Source: Gigaspora margarita
Lineage: Eukaryota > Glomeromycota > Glomeromycetes > Diversisporales > Gigasporaceae
NCBI GenBank assembly: GCA_009809945.1
Contig: WTPW01001006.1
Span: 61,356 to 125,355, forward strand
DNA length: 64,000 bases
Direction of reading: 5' to 3'
Every line of letters starts with the position of its first letter. Within the stretch, counting starts at the first letter, position 1. This document shows positions 46,265-58,685 of the stretch, one piece after another. The notes under the pieces were generated by a model. That model made no database searches. It worked only from the letters and a program-made list of their open reading frames with translations, and was not told the origin of the DNA. The position numbers and the translations under genes were made by a program.

Positions 46265-46676
46265 GAGGTCTTGCTCATATCTTTATTAGTAATTTAATAA
46301 GTTACTACATGGAGTATACTATCTAGTAAATTACATGCAAGAATGGGAGCTCAGACTAATTTATCTGCAACCTAAACCTACTAGAGTGGTCAAGACTCAC
46401 CTAGTTTTGAATAGTTAGTATGAAGTTTAATGGGACACTGTACTTTATCCAGTTAATAGCCCATAGATCAATTTTTCTAAGAGCTATTCCCAGAGGAGGA
46501 CCATGGGTAGTATCGGTATGTAGCTGGTCAGGTTGCCCATATGGGCAATTGTAAGTAAATGTTCTGTGTTTGTGTTTTCGTCTGTGGGATCATGAGGGAG
46601 TAGGATTTGGATTTGAGGTGGGGTATCTAATGTTTTTAGACTGTCTCCATTGGGCAAACTTGGAGCAGTAGGGTTT

Positions 46677-49600
46677 CTATAGCTGTTCGTATATCGCATC
46701 AGAGATTTGAAGAAGAGTTTGTATGACAATTTGTGAAGCTGTTTTGGTAGGAAGGCTAAATGGAGGAAAGTGTAGGTCCTGAATAAGATATGTTGGAATC
46801 AGTCCTTTAAGGATAGTATTGAGGTAGTAGGGGGTAAATATAGAAGGTTGTGGGCTAAATGAGGGGTGCTTGTGTATTGTATTCACAAGATCTGTGATCA
46901 GTGAGGTAGGCAGGTCCAAATCAGTTTTGGCAACTGTGTTTTGTATAGCAGTAAGGATAATCGTGTCAAGCAGTTGTGTATTAAGGCATGTGAGCCAATG
47001 AGTTGAGGAATCCTGGGTTTCGCAGTTGAAGCAGGAGCTACTAGGGAATAGGTCAGGGTATATATGATGGAAGTGAGCATGGGTGGGTAGTTCATTTAGA
47101 AGTAATTTGACTTTGAAGGCCTTAGAAGTGTTTAGCTTGAAGTTGGTGGTATTGTTATGTATTTTTTGGTTATTGTTCAGGTATGACCAAGTAGAATCCC
47201 AGTTAATGTAGTGTGCAAAGTTGGACCATTCATTAGCTCTGTGTTGGGATGACCACATAGCTATAACATGTGCTTTACAGATGTTCTTAAACTTCCTAGA
47301 TATGCGCTCAATGTGTGTGTTTTTCCAAGAAAGGATATGATGAGGGTTGAATATGTTAGTGTAGTTAAAGGACGGTGAGGGAGCTAAGTCGTGTTGTCTG
47401 GCTAGGGAGTCAGCTAGATTGTTGAAGCAGTCCTCAGCATGAGCTTGGACTTTGCTCATGGTGAGGCTAATGTTATAGGATTTAATTATTCCAAGGAGTG
47501 TATGCCATATTGGCCATGCTATGAATTTGAATTGTTTTGGGGTATTAGTACTGAATCTAATTAGTTTGTCATATTTAGAGATAACTGATTGTGAGTCAGT
47601 GAATATCTGCACAGTAGAATTACGTGTGACAGTAGAGATCGCAGAAAGAATTGCAACTAGTTCAACTTTGTATAATGAGGGCCAATTAGTTAATTTAGCT
47701 GTGAATTTTTGTGAGGCTTGATTGTCTACTAGCTGCACCCAGCCAATTCCCATTGAACATTGGTTTGATCCAATATTTTTGACTGAGCCATCCATGTAAA
47801 AGGTGAATGTAGCTTTGTCAGAGTTCTGGTTTGCCAGGGCTATTAGCTGTGAGGAAGCCTCATTTTGGTGGAATAGGTTAGATACGAGAGAGTCTGTTAT
47901 GTGTATTGTAGGTGGCAAAGGGATTGTTAGTGGGTGTTTGATGGCTGTTGAGAAAATAAGGTCCAAATAGTTAGCATTGAAGTTGAGTTGGTGGTTTGGC
48001 TGGATTCGGCCATAAAATTTAGTGGATAGTACTGCTGATACTTCAATAGTGCATGCTGATGGAATTCGCATGGAGTTGAGGGCGCATCCTGGGCAGGGAG
48101 TACAGGAGTTTTGGGGAAGTAGGTATAGTTGTAGATAGTTTAAATCTATGTTTGAGTTCCAGTGTGTAATGGATATTGTGTTAGAGTGGGAAAAGTATCT
48201 ACGAGCTTTTCCAATAATGATATTATTTTCAGAGTAAGTAAGTATCCAGGGTTTGGTCCGGTGGTAAATGAGGCTAGTGTGGTAAGCGAATGGGTTGATC
48301 CCATGTGGTTGGTATTGGTTCTTGATCGTTCTGTGAAGATTGTTGTCAAGGATGGTTTGCTCTAGAGCTAGAAACCATTGAGGTTGTTTGCCTTTAGGTA
48401 GGTGGTGAATTCTAGGAGATATATGTTGCCATGCCAGGAGTACCTTGTTGTCTGCTGAGCATAGCTGCTCTAGGTACATAATTTGCTTGTTTCGCAACTG
48501 TTTTTTGAATAGTTTGTATTTGGGATAGGTCCTAAGAACCTGTTCTAGAGGAAAGTTACTGCCACTGATTGTTTGGGGCCAGGCAATATTGTCGTTTGCA
48601 GTAACTNATATGCCNAGTCTAGAGAAGAGGAGAATAATTTTAAAGGTNGTAGTTAGTCGNTTGGGGCCATNAACCCAGGGTGCTGGGTGTTGGAGTATGC
48701 TAGTTGTAGACCACAGGTTGTTTTGCAACTGTTGTAGTCTGATTCGTGTGGTTTTACCAAGTATATTATTGTCATTAATTCTTATTAAAAGGTTGGAGAT
48801 ATGGTATTGCAATTGTATGTCCCAAATATTGCATATATTATATATATTGTGGTTGAGCATAGTGCTATTTGGTATAGAATGGGAGAGCTGTGATTTGTGT
48901 TTAGCTACAGTCAGATACTGCGATAGTATTTTAGAGCATGTGGAGTATGAAAGTATAGTATTGTGCAAACGGTACTCTATGGTCAGAATCAAGACTGTAT
49001 TAATGATATATATAATCTGCTTGTCTGTGATCTTTTTAGTTTTAGTAATGTTAATCAGGTGGGTGGCTTCTTCTCGGATTAGTTTGGTTTGTTGTATGTT
49101 TTTGTTATCTAGGGTAAACCAGNATNCTAAAAACTTGAATGGCAGNTTGGATGGTAGTGGTTTGAGCTGGTGGTTAAAGTATGAGAAAGGAGCTGGGCTT
49201 TTGTGGTTTGTGGTAAAAATAGACTTGGATGGATTGATTTGAATATCTGCCATTTGGTAAAAGGATGTAGCGATTTGTGTAGTTAGTTTTAGTTCCTCGG
49301 GGGATGAGGAAATCCATAGTGTGTCATCCATGTATGCTAGTACTGAGACTGCGGAGCAAAGTTGGTAGTTCTTGTGAGAGGATAGGTTGGTTTTCCAGTT
49401 AACTTGTAGTGAGTAGCTGGGTATTTGTGTGGCGATGTTGTTTATTAGAGGGTCATAGTATATCCTCCAGAAAAGAGGGGTGATTGTCTCTCCTTGGTCA
49501 ATACCGTTTTTGACAGTATATGTATTAGTGAGGCCTAAGTTTGTAATTACCTGGTTGTAGCGGTCGAAAAGTAGATTGGTAAGGGTGTCAATAAGGGTTG

Positions 49601-51736
49601 TGGCATGCATATGCGTGATAGGGCCTTGGCGAATAGCTCGAACTGTACAGAGTCATATGCCTTGCTCATATCTTGGGAGATTAGCCATATTGGCTTACTG
49701 TTGCAGCATGNGTCTTNAATAACATTGTTGAGGATGTGTATTNGTATTGATGTACTGTTGCCNGGTAGTGCGACGTAGTTGAAGNNAGAAAGNATTTGAT
49801 GTTGAGTGAANGTTTNGTTTAGCCGATTGGTNAGGAGTTTTGTATATAGCTTTCTAATGTGNTCTACTAGACTGATTGGTCTAGTGTTTACAAGATTGCC
49901 ATCGAAGATTGGCTTTTTAGAGATTGGGAAAATGTAGCCTTCTTTCCACTGTTTAGGTGTTGTGTGTGCTCGTAGGCACTGGTTGAAAAGGGCAGTAATT
50001 GCTGTCAGGCAACCCAGACCCAAATGTTTTATCATTTCGTAACTGATGCCTAATGGCCCACAGGCTTTATTGTTAGGGAGTTGTGTTAGAGTGTTAAGAA
50101 TTTTCTCTATGGAAAATGGTTGCAGTATGTCAAAGTACTACTCTGAGTTGATGTAGGGTTTCGGAGTATATTCCTCTGCCCAGAGAGTATCAAATATATT
50201 GGTGTCGAGGTTTCTGGGAGCGGTCCATCGATCAAAGTGTGTTTGGATATGCATTTTGATATCATCTGGGTCGGTAATTACTTCTGTGTTAGTTCTAAAG
50301 TTATCGAACCTTACAGGATTCCTGTGTCTGTTAAGTATGCTATTTATCATAGAGGTTGGATGAGTAATGAGCTTGGAGCATCGTTTTTGAATAGATTCAA
50401 AAATGTGCTGACGAGTGTGTTTGACATTTTCTATACTGCGAGCATGATAGAGGTTCTTCCATTCTGTGTTGGCAGCTGTGATCCAATTAGGTAGAAGGCT
50501 ATGCCTTGTGGGTAGTGGTTCTAGATTTAACTGGTGTGCTGAATTAAGGTTTAATATTGTGGTGTTGTGATGTATTGGGATGTCAGAGTTAGTATTGAGG
50601 GCCTGTTTGGTCTGCCTAATAATATTGCTTAGCTTCTTTAGGCTATGGTGTAGTAATGTGGCTTTAGATGAGAAAGTGTGATGGAAATTACGCATAGTGG
50701 TTCTCTTGTTAGGTATCCATTGCATTGCAGCACTAGTAATACTTAGTTGGATCTTGTGCCATGTACTCTCTAGAGTTTCTGTAGTTTGTGTTTCTGTAGG
50801 TGCATGGTTTTGACGTAGATTGGTCGTGATCTGATCAGCAAAGTTTTGCCATTTTTCAGTGTCCATAAGTTTGTAGTTGAAGATTCTCCTGCGGGATCTG
50901 GTTTTATGTCTGGGTTGTCCTATGTATGCATATGGGAAGGACCACAGAGAAGTAAGGATCTTATGGTCACTTAGAGTCGAAGTTTTGGGGTCATCCAGAT
51001 TGAAACCTAGCAAGTAGGGTATTAGGGGTGAATATGCCCAAATGTAATCTATCCGGCTGTGGTGTGCAGCTCTCCGCCATGTAGAGGCTAGTGATTGTGT
51101 ATAGATAGACAGGTCTGTGAAGTTGTTGTATGTTAGAAATTGTAAAAGCTTATATTTGCTATTAGAGGTTAGCGTATTGTCTGTAGTAGCATTGAAGTCT
51201 CCCAGTATTATAGGTAGGATATTGTTTGATATAGCTTGTTGAATCCACTGTATCACTGTATCTTGGACCTGGAGTCTGAGCTGCTGCTCACTACAGGGGA
51301 GGTATACAGATATAATTCAGAATTTAAAGTCGTGCTTAAAGAAAAGGTCTATAGCAATTGCGTATCCCAGAGAGGTGGTATTATTGAGGACTTTGTGAAT
51401 GTGTGGGACAAGGGTGTTGCATATCATGATCGCTGTACCAGCTTTGGCACTGTCAGTGCAGGTCCAAAAGTATGTAAAGTGTTTTGTTTTGTTGGGTCTG
51501 TAACCTNCAGGGTTGCTAGATAGTTTGGTTTCAGTAATGCTGATAATGTCAAGGTTGTGAGAGAAACAATAGTATTCCCATATTTCTTTTTTGGTATTAT
51601 TATTGAGTCCTTGAACATTGTATGTACTAATTGAGAGATCAAGAGGTAGCAAACAATTGGTGTCTGGCTGCAAGCTAGTAGAGGCCGTGGATGTTGTAGG
51701 AATGAATGTAGCTTGGGGGGTTTCAGTTGTAGTCAT
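46677..51736 (-). pseudogene. LINE ORF2: endonuclease-RT-RNase H, broken
   Basis: The ATG at 51736 follows the ORF1 stop by 11 bases. The endonuclease shows STYNVQGLN, ITETKL, LGDFNA, SRIDYIW and SDHKIL. The RT has RPISL, SQDMSKAYDSV (motif A), GIDQGETITPLFW (motif B) and AYMDDTLW (YMDD active site). RNase H follows with FYMDGSV, ELVAILSAI, FTDSQSVI and NNLADSLAR. A C-terminal CFNC-x7-H-x3-C knuckle is present. It would nick target DNA and copy the element RNA in the nucleus. Damage: an in-frame TGA at 51317-51319, an in-frame TAG at 50138-50140, and a frameshift near 49610. N bases affect the RT N-terminal part (49700-49860), 49123-49146, 48607-48671 and 51507. Otherwise the frame is open for 977 codons from 49610. 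Confidence 0.88.
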
Positions 51737-51747
51737 TAATTAGTGAT

Positions 51748-54696
51748 TCAGCTTGTGTCCATTGGTACAAAGGGTACCAATAGTGGTGTGGAGTGGTCAT
51801 CTGTTGAGTTTGTATCCATTGGAGTTGAGGTTTCCAGCGGTGGTGTAGGGTGGTTGTCAGTAGGGCTGCTATTTGAATTGTCTGGTATTGTTGTGGTTGG
51901 TTGAGTACTGCTGTCTGGGTTGTCGGGTGTTCCAGGCGGGGGTGCTTGTTGGGTACTTGTGGGAGTACTTTTGTGTGAATTTACCGTACTTAGTGAGGCT
52001 GGTCTGGATAGTTTGTCCATTCCGAATATGCTCCATTGAGGTGTTGGTAGGGGGGGCAATTCTAGTAAGAAGTCTGAAATGTTTTTGACTTTAAAGTTCT
52101 GTCGAAGGATTTGCATAGTAGAGGTTACATTCTGCTGAGATGTAATTGGAAGTGTTAATTCGATATTTTGTCCTGCGAGAGCTGTGTTAAGGTCTTCTAT
52201 ATTGTCTGCAAGTGTGGAAGGAGCAGTGTGTTTGTTTAAGCTTCTGTGGGCTCAGTGGTAACGATTTGGGTCTATTCGCTTGGGAGCTGTGTGAAGTAGT
52301 AATATTTACGGAGTTCTCTGGCAGTTTCAGTGAGCTGCTTGGGTGTTGCAATAGGGAATGTGAAGTTAAAGTCCTACATAATTTGGTCTATTTTGGGAAG
52401 GGCTGGTTTGTTGGTGGGGTTTGCCTACATAATATGTTCAGGGAGGGGGAGTTTAAACCTGTAGTAGGGTGTGATTTGTTTTATGAATTCTTTGGCTTCC
52501 TGATCATCCATGATTGGGAAGGTGAATTGAGTGAGCGTTTTGATCTTGTCTGTCTCTTTGGGAAGGGGGAATCTCAAATTGAAGTAATCATTAGGCAAGA
52601 GTTTGAATGTGTAGTATTCTCTAAGTTCGGCGACGACTTCTGAGAGTGGGGTTCGTGATGTAGTTTGTTGAATGGAAAGAATCCCCTGACTGCATGGTTG
52701 AGCTCCTGGTATGTGGAGAGGAGGGGCTTTTTCTTAGNTGGCAGGTCAAAGTATACCTCAGGTATCTTGTCTTCTATTTCGTAGTAATCTGCTAGCACCT
52801 TTTTGTATTCTCCTATATGAGGAAGTGCACTCCGGTGTTGGATTGGAAAGTACTTTTGCAAGCATGGAATGAGTTCATTGTAGTGTGAAGGGAGTGGGGG
52901 AAGTTTTGCAAAGTATGTATCAGGGAGTTTACTAAAGCTAAAGACTTTGCGTAGTGCATTGACAACTCCCCTAGTATGGGATCGTTGCTTGATGGGGAGT
53001 GGGAATGGTAGGATGTCTGTTATTTCACTGGGGATCTGCTCAGAGTGGTCCGGGAGTGGCAGTAACCTTTCATCAAATGCTTTGATGATCTCTTCTTTGA
53101 TTGCCTTGAGGGCCTCTTTGTCATTCTCATCTTTAATTTGGAGGAAGCCTCTGGCATATCGTAGCAACTCGAATACGGCTTTGGGTGTTAGCCTGTTAAA
53201 GTTGGTGTTTGAGAGATGTTGGCCAATCAACTTAGTTTTTAGCATAGAGTATATGGTGCTACGCGTCTTATGGTCTGTTAGGGTAATATTGTTTTCAGTC
53301 TTATATGCTTTAAGTGCCTCGTCGAACAGGCTAGTATACTCCTTTTGGTGTGCGGGCTTGGTTTTCAGATTCTGAGTGGATGTGGTAAAGAAGCGTGTGT
53401 CGTGGTGAACAAACTTAAGCCAAATTGCTGCTGGGAGTAAAAACTGAGATAAAATTGTGGCTAGTTTGTAACTGACGAATTTGAAGGTACCCTCAGGTGT
53501 TTTGAGTGATGCTGCAATAGCATCAAATGACCACTCCTGGGTATTAAAGGGGGTATTACTTGGTTCTTCTCTTTTGCTCTGTACGTTGTCAGCCCATTCG
53601 GTAAAATCTATGGGTTCCGTAGTTGGTATGTTTGGACCTGCCTTTGCGATTTGACTATACAGTAGTTTGATGGTGCATGCGGTAGTATCAAGTATTGTTT
53701 TGGTCGCTTTGTTTGGAAGTGTGGTTTGGGGAGACACAATACAAGTCCGTTTTTTACTAGTACCGGCTGAGGTGGCTAAGATTGGCTGCTTTGGAGTATT
53801 GTGAATTATAGGTTGGGAAATCTGGTTGGTGGGCNTCNTGGCCCTACCGGGTTGTGGTTCTGATTTTTCTAGAATTGTGTTTGGAGCCTGAAGGTGCGTA
53901 AGCTCCTTTGGAGGTACTGTATTACTTTGGGTGTGCACGTCTGCCACATTTCTATTAGTAGATACAGGTAGGGTGGTACTAGGTATTGTACTTTCTTTGT
54001 TGCTACCAATGGAGTCATTGTCTGTTTCCGTGTCCATAAAGGAGTTATATGGGATCAGGAGGTCCTTATTGATGCTTGGGATTTTTGTGTTTGGTTTCAT
54101 TGCTGCCTCATAAGGCTGAATTAGGTTAGTGATATCCTCACTTCGGGTTGTCTTGGGGTTTTTGCATTAATGTTTACGGAGCCATCTTCCTGTTGCACCA
54201 GGTCGAACAGGACTAATTGGTTTGTGTCATTATATTGGCATACCCAGTGGGCTGGGAACTTTACTAGATTTGGAATCTTTCCTAATTTGGTAATTGTGCT
54301 GTAGAAGTAGTATTTGCCGTTGTATACGGGCATGTTGGGGATGGAGAAGATAACGGTGAATGTGAGTTTGGCCCAGTCGTTAATAGTAATTTCAACGAAT
54401 TCTTTCATGTGTTCTGCTTCTAAGAGGATAGTCTTCGTGTCAGTGGTAGTCTGCTTCGGTAGGGCTGACTTACGGGAGAAGAACCAAGAGCCAATAGCTG
54501 AGGAAGAGCCACTTGAGGACATAGTTTCTAGTGTTGTTTTAGGTTCTGGTTTGGGTTTGTTGCTAGAGCTTTTTATGTTTTGGCTTAAGATAGGGGTAGT
54601 GCTGTGTGTTATACTATTGGAAAACTGTCGGTCCTTGGGACTGTTACTGCCTTGTGGCAAGACAACTGTCTTGTCGCTTGTTTTTCGGTTAATCAC
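51748..54696 (-). pseudogene. LINE ORF1 with internal ~50-residue repeats, broken
   Basis: Segments 54696-54121, 54100-52574 and about 52190-51748 are parts of one frame. A one-base slip near 54155 (in AAAAACCCC) joins the first two. A slip near 52620 and further breaks at 52230-52440 separate the last. The second half carries a degenerate repeat: VVNALRKVFSFSKLPDTYFA then KLPPLP; VVAELREYYTFKLLPNDYFN then LRFPLP; and MQILRQNFKVKNISDFLLEL then PPLP. At least two weaker copies lie between. The C-terminus has PMDTN/PMDTS repeats. No zinc knuckle or RRM is obvious, unlike many LINE ORF1s. It presumably binds element RNA, but this is inference from position only. Confidence 0.7.
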
Positions 54697-54885
54697 TACT
54701 AGTTGTCTAGGTTGTAAACTTTTAATAAATATTGTACCTCTTTTAGGCTAACCTTTAGGTGCCCAACGAGTTTACTTAGTGGCCGAAAGTCAGTTTACTT
54801 AATAAAATTTAGAGATATTGTTGCGAGAAAATTTTTTCTTTTTTGTTCTTCTTTTGGTAAAAAGGATCTATGGGTGAGAGTTTTT
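54697..54885 (-). promoter_or_regulatory. LINE 5' leader, likely internal promoter region
   Basis: This is the ~190 bases between the target duplication and the ORF1 ATG. LINEs of this type usually have an internal promoter here; no specific motif is recognised. Confidence 0.4.
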
Positions 54886-54945
54886 TTTTGCAAGGAATAT
54901 TTTTTGTTAGAGCCTGAAGAGTATATTATAAGCAAAATTTTAAGT
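54886..54945 (+). repeat. Recurrent module, split by the LINE
   Basis: TTGCAAGGAATATTTTTTGT continues as TAGAGCCTGAAGAG, then AAAATTTTAAGTTATCA. The matching upstream half with TTAGGCTTAGAGTAAGC lies at 46155-46248, on the other side of the LINE. Confidence 0.55.
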
Positions 54946-55162
54946 TATCATATGTACTTATATTTATACACTAGTGTACAAATAGTAATTGCCTTATATA
55001 AAAACTTATATAAATTGTGCAATTCTGTTTATATCAGTCACCTAATATATCACATGAAAATTTATATATATAAAATTGTAAAAAATATATATATAAAATT
55101 ACTATAAACTTTGAAGCTATAATGTTTTTCCTCTACGTATTAACTTAAAATTAAATTTTTTG

Positions 55163-55930
55163 GGAATATAGAACAGGAGGGAAAAAAAAAATTGAATGTA
55201 AAAATCAGATTAAAATTTTACCAATTTTGCACAAAATGCAAATGTAACTTTGCCATAAACAAATATTTTCCAATTTTAAAATAATAAACATATGTAAAAG
55301 CATGCTCTGAACAACTTTACTTAGAAGACAGAAGTGGGTTACCTTGTAAGAAAATGGTTATCTATGTACTAAAGCTAAAATTTTTCAGTTTTCAATATAA
55401 ACTTTTTTTTATTAGGGTAACCTACTTTGGGCTCTTAAGCAAAGTTGTTCAGTATGTGATTTGACTTATGTTGGAGATCAAACCATGTTTTCTTGAACCT
55501 TTTACTAAGTGAAAAATGGTGTTAAAGTTAGAAAAAATTTTTTTTAAAAATTCTTTAAAAAAATTTTTTTCTTATTTTAACCCATTTTTTTACTTAGTAA
55601 AAGGTCTGAAAAAAACGCATTTTGACCTTAAATTTGAGTAAAATTACATGACAAACAACTTTGCTTAAGAGCCCAAAGTAGGTTACTCTAATAAAAAAGG
55701 TTTATATTAAAAACTAACTTTAGTACATAGATAACCCATTTTTCTTACAAGGTAACTACTTCAGTCTCTTAAGTAAATTTGTTTAGAGTATGTTTTTACA
55801 TATATTTATCATCTTAAAATCAGAAAATATTTGCTTTTGGCAAAGTTACATTTTTGTTTTGTGCAAAATTGGCAAAATTTTAATCAAATTTTTAAACTTA
55901 ATTTTTTCTTCTCCCCCTGTTCTATATTCC
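55163..55930. mobile_element. TIR element, 768 bp, complete copy of the 44856 family
   Basis: GGGAATATAGAACAGG faces CCTGTTCTATATTCC at the ends. Inward, ATTTTGCACAAAATGC, TGTACTAAAG and CTTTAGTACAT also pair. At the centre sits the AACCTACTTTGGGCTCTTAA hairpin (55423-55696). It is non-coding. Confidence 0.7.
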
Positions 55931-56210
55931 TGAAAATTTTAATTTTAATATGTAGGAGAAGAAAAATTATAGCTTTTAAGTTTATAGTAATCTCATATTT
56001 TTTTATAAATTTATATATAACAAAAAACATATCCAAAATAGTATAACAAATCAAGTGACTGATATATAATTTTCTGTGCTTTTGTTGCTTTAACAGAAGC
56101 TTTTATTTATTGCCACTTTGTAAGAGTAAATATAGATGCAGATATTTGAAGATATATGGTTATATCCAATTAATGTATCACATGTCAAAAGTGCTGTAAT
56201 AATGTATAAT

Positions 56211-56323
56211 GCAGCAGTTGATATAAGATAAAATAGTTAATATAGAATACAACAATTAATATAAATTGCAACAATAGATATAAAACACAATAGTTAATAT
56301 AGAATGCAATAATTGATATAGGA
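56211..56323 (+). repeat. Tandem repeat, six units of 19 bp
   Basis: Units such as CAACAATTAATATAAATTG and CAATAGTTAATATAGAATG repeat with few changes. It is simple satellite-like sequence. Confidence 0.7.
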
Positions 56324-57404
56324 TATATCATAAGAATTGTTATTTCCACCATGGTAATTTGCTATTTTCACCATGGTAGATCACACTTTCCAGATTTTTC
56401 TGTTTAATTATTGTTTTTATTTGGTTTTTTTACTAGTATGTACTAGGTATGCATATAAGTTACAGATAGCAAATAGAGCATCTCATGTAACACTTTAAAA
56501 TAATTGATTGCTTTAATCTTTTTTTTTCTGCTATAGGTCTGGTTAACTTGTCACTAGAAATGATTGCTTAGCAGGATCTGGAATTGTCTTGTGATAAGTG
56601 TTAGTTTTTTTAGTTTGTTTTTCTTTTCCTTATAGTGATTAAATATTTTTTCTTTTCATTTTATAGGTCTAAAGATTTGGGATTGTAATCTAAAATAGAA
56701 TTTGATAACTAGTATTGTAGTAGAATAGTTCTCTTTCCCATTTTTCTTTTTTTTGCAAGCTCAAGTTTTATTGAAATGTGAAGTTGGCACTGGGAATATA
56801 AAATTGGAATTAACTGGTATAGGAGTTAGAATGTAAAATTGACACAAATGAATGAACCTCGAATTAGAGGAATAAGAAATGGTTTTATTACAAAAACCAA
56901 TTTTTTTTTTTTTNTTTTAATGATATGGTATTAATATTTTCTTTTGTTCGAAGTTTAGGTTAGGTTTAGCAAAATAAATTAAATGTAGAAAATAAATATT
57001 TGGAACTGGCGAAGTAGTTATAGTATTGTAATAATGAATTTGTATAATATATACTGTATAGCATAAACCACAGTACCTCAAGTATAGAGTAGAACTTAAA
57101 GTTCCAGGGTAAAAAATTTTTTGTGTATTATTACCATGTATCACAATTTGTATTCTGTTTAATAAAAATGCACTTTTAATATTGTGCCATATAATAACAT
57201 TAATTGGAAGGCAATTACTATTTATACACTACGTATAAATGTGTTTTTATTCAGAAAAAAAGTTTTAAAATAATGATCATGCAATGAAAACCTTAAAAGT
57301 TGTCACACAATGAACATCTTATTGTACAATAAGGCATTTCATAAATAAAACCTCTCAAACCAACCACTAAATTTTGATTTCACCCTAATTTCTAACTCAG
57401 TTCC
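56324..57404. other. Gene-free A+T-rich stretch
   Basis: CACCATGGTAATTTGC / TCACCATGGTAGATC is a short direct repeat at 56348-56385. A 75-codon minus frame at 56917-57144 is not recognised. Confidence 0.45.
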
Positions 57405-57495
57405 AACCACTAAATTTTAATTTAACCCTAACCTCTAATCTAACCCTAACCTCGTATCTAACTCTAACCTCTCATCTAACCCTAACTCTTAACTC
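57405..57495 (+). repeat. Interstitial CCCTAACCTC repeats
   Basis: Four units of about 19 bp follow CTAACCCTAACCTCTAATCT. They resemble telomeric CCCTAA, but the irregular unit and flanking context show an interstitial repeat, not a chromosome end. Confidence 0.6.
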
Positions 57496-58677
57496 TAACA
57501 TATAAATGCCTAAACTATGCAAAAACAAAATGTTAAATAAAAATAAAAAACCTATATTAATGCACAATACAAGTACTATACTACCAGAAAAAAAGACAAC
57601 AATACTTGACTTCTACAGTTATGCAATACATGCATATGTAGCAATTCTAAATTGCTGTTAAATTGCATTCTTATACTATTAGAAATTGGGCATGCTAACC
57701 TAAATAAATAAAGCAAAATTAGTTATGCATATTGGATGATAATTTACACCATATATTTATACCATATATTCACACCATTATGTTAAATGATAATTGTGAC
57801 CTGAGAAATTAACCATCAGTTTCACTGTTATGAAAATAGCACTACCTGCTATAATTGTAGCAGACAAATCAGTACTGAATCTATAGTGCTATTGTTATAA
57901 CCCTGCACTGCATATTTGCAAATTGTGCATATTGAACCTAGATAGTGACAGTAAATTTAATAGCTCTCTGGTTAATTCATGACCTGATGAATTCTTATTT
58001 CATATAGTAGTATATATATCTTATAGTAATTTTGAGTATTGCATGAAGAAAGAAAAATGTATGATTGTAAGAATTCTTAATTAAAACCTCTCTTGAGCCT
58101 ATGTGCGCTAAAGGATATAAATACTCTGTAATTTTGCCATTTGAAAAAGAATAATCTTTAGATTATTAAAGAAATAATGTCAATTATATATAAAAGAACC
58201 CAAATGATACAATTACTTTTTGTATACCTTGCTATCTTTAAAAATATAAAACTATTTCACCTGGAATCTTTAGAAACCATGATGCTCTTATTGAACATGC
58301 TTGAACACATGCCTTTAATAATGAGCATGCCATGAGCATTAAAAGATCTGAGAAAAACAAGTTTGTTTATTTAAAGTATGATAGAGGTAAACATTACAAT
58401 AACAAGCTGAATCTTACTAATAATCTTGTCAAAGATCCATAAGCACATAGTTGGTAGGTTGCTCTTTTGAGCTCTATGATAAAAAGATGGAAGATGGCAA
58501 ATAGAGATTAACAATTAACAATAAAGAACACAATCATGAAGCATCATCAAACATCTCAGATCATCTATTTGGTTACAGATTAAATAAAGAAGATCTGCAA
58601 TAAGTCTAGAATATGTTTATAGCAGATGTTTATCCTCGAGAGATAATCTCTACTCTCTATAAAAGCATCCCAAGTAA
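57496..58677. other. Gene-free stretch
   Basis: No domain, TIR pair or array is recognised. CCATATATTTATACCATATATTCACACCAT at 57749-57779 is a short direct repeat. Confidence 0.45.
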
Positions 58678-58685
58678 ATTGAACT

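Larger units (their letters stand above)
46229..54905 (-). mobile_element. Full-length LINE (APE-RT-RNase H), about 8.6 kb
   Basis: TTTTGCAAGGAATATTTTTT occurs at 46229-46248 and 54886-54905, a ~20-bp target duplication. On the minus strand the body runs from 54885 to a poly(A) tail (T tract 46243-46264 on the plus strand). Order: ~190-bp leader, ORF1, 11-bp gap, ORF2, ~400-bp trailer. The target is a recurrent module, whose parts now lie at both sides. Domain order (apurinic endonuclease, reverse transcriptase, RNase H, CCHC) fits I/R1/Tad-like LINEs; the clade is not resolved. Full length and a clean duplication suggest a fairly recent insertion despite coding damage; scattered N mean some breaks may be assembly errors. 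Confidence 0.9.

Noticed and set aside
46484-46729. Separate small gene after LINE ORF2
   Set aside because: It overlaps the ORF2 end in another frame inside the LINE trailer and shows no domain; it could at most be a shifted ORF2 C-terminus.
48589-49242. 217-codon plus-strand frame
   Set aside because: It is antisense to the RT domain of the LINE and has no recognisable product; other plus frames at 47.5-54.7 kb are the same kind of shadow.
57405-57495. Chromosome end
   Set aside because: CCCTAA-like units are irregular, few, and flanked by ordinary sequence on both sides.
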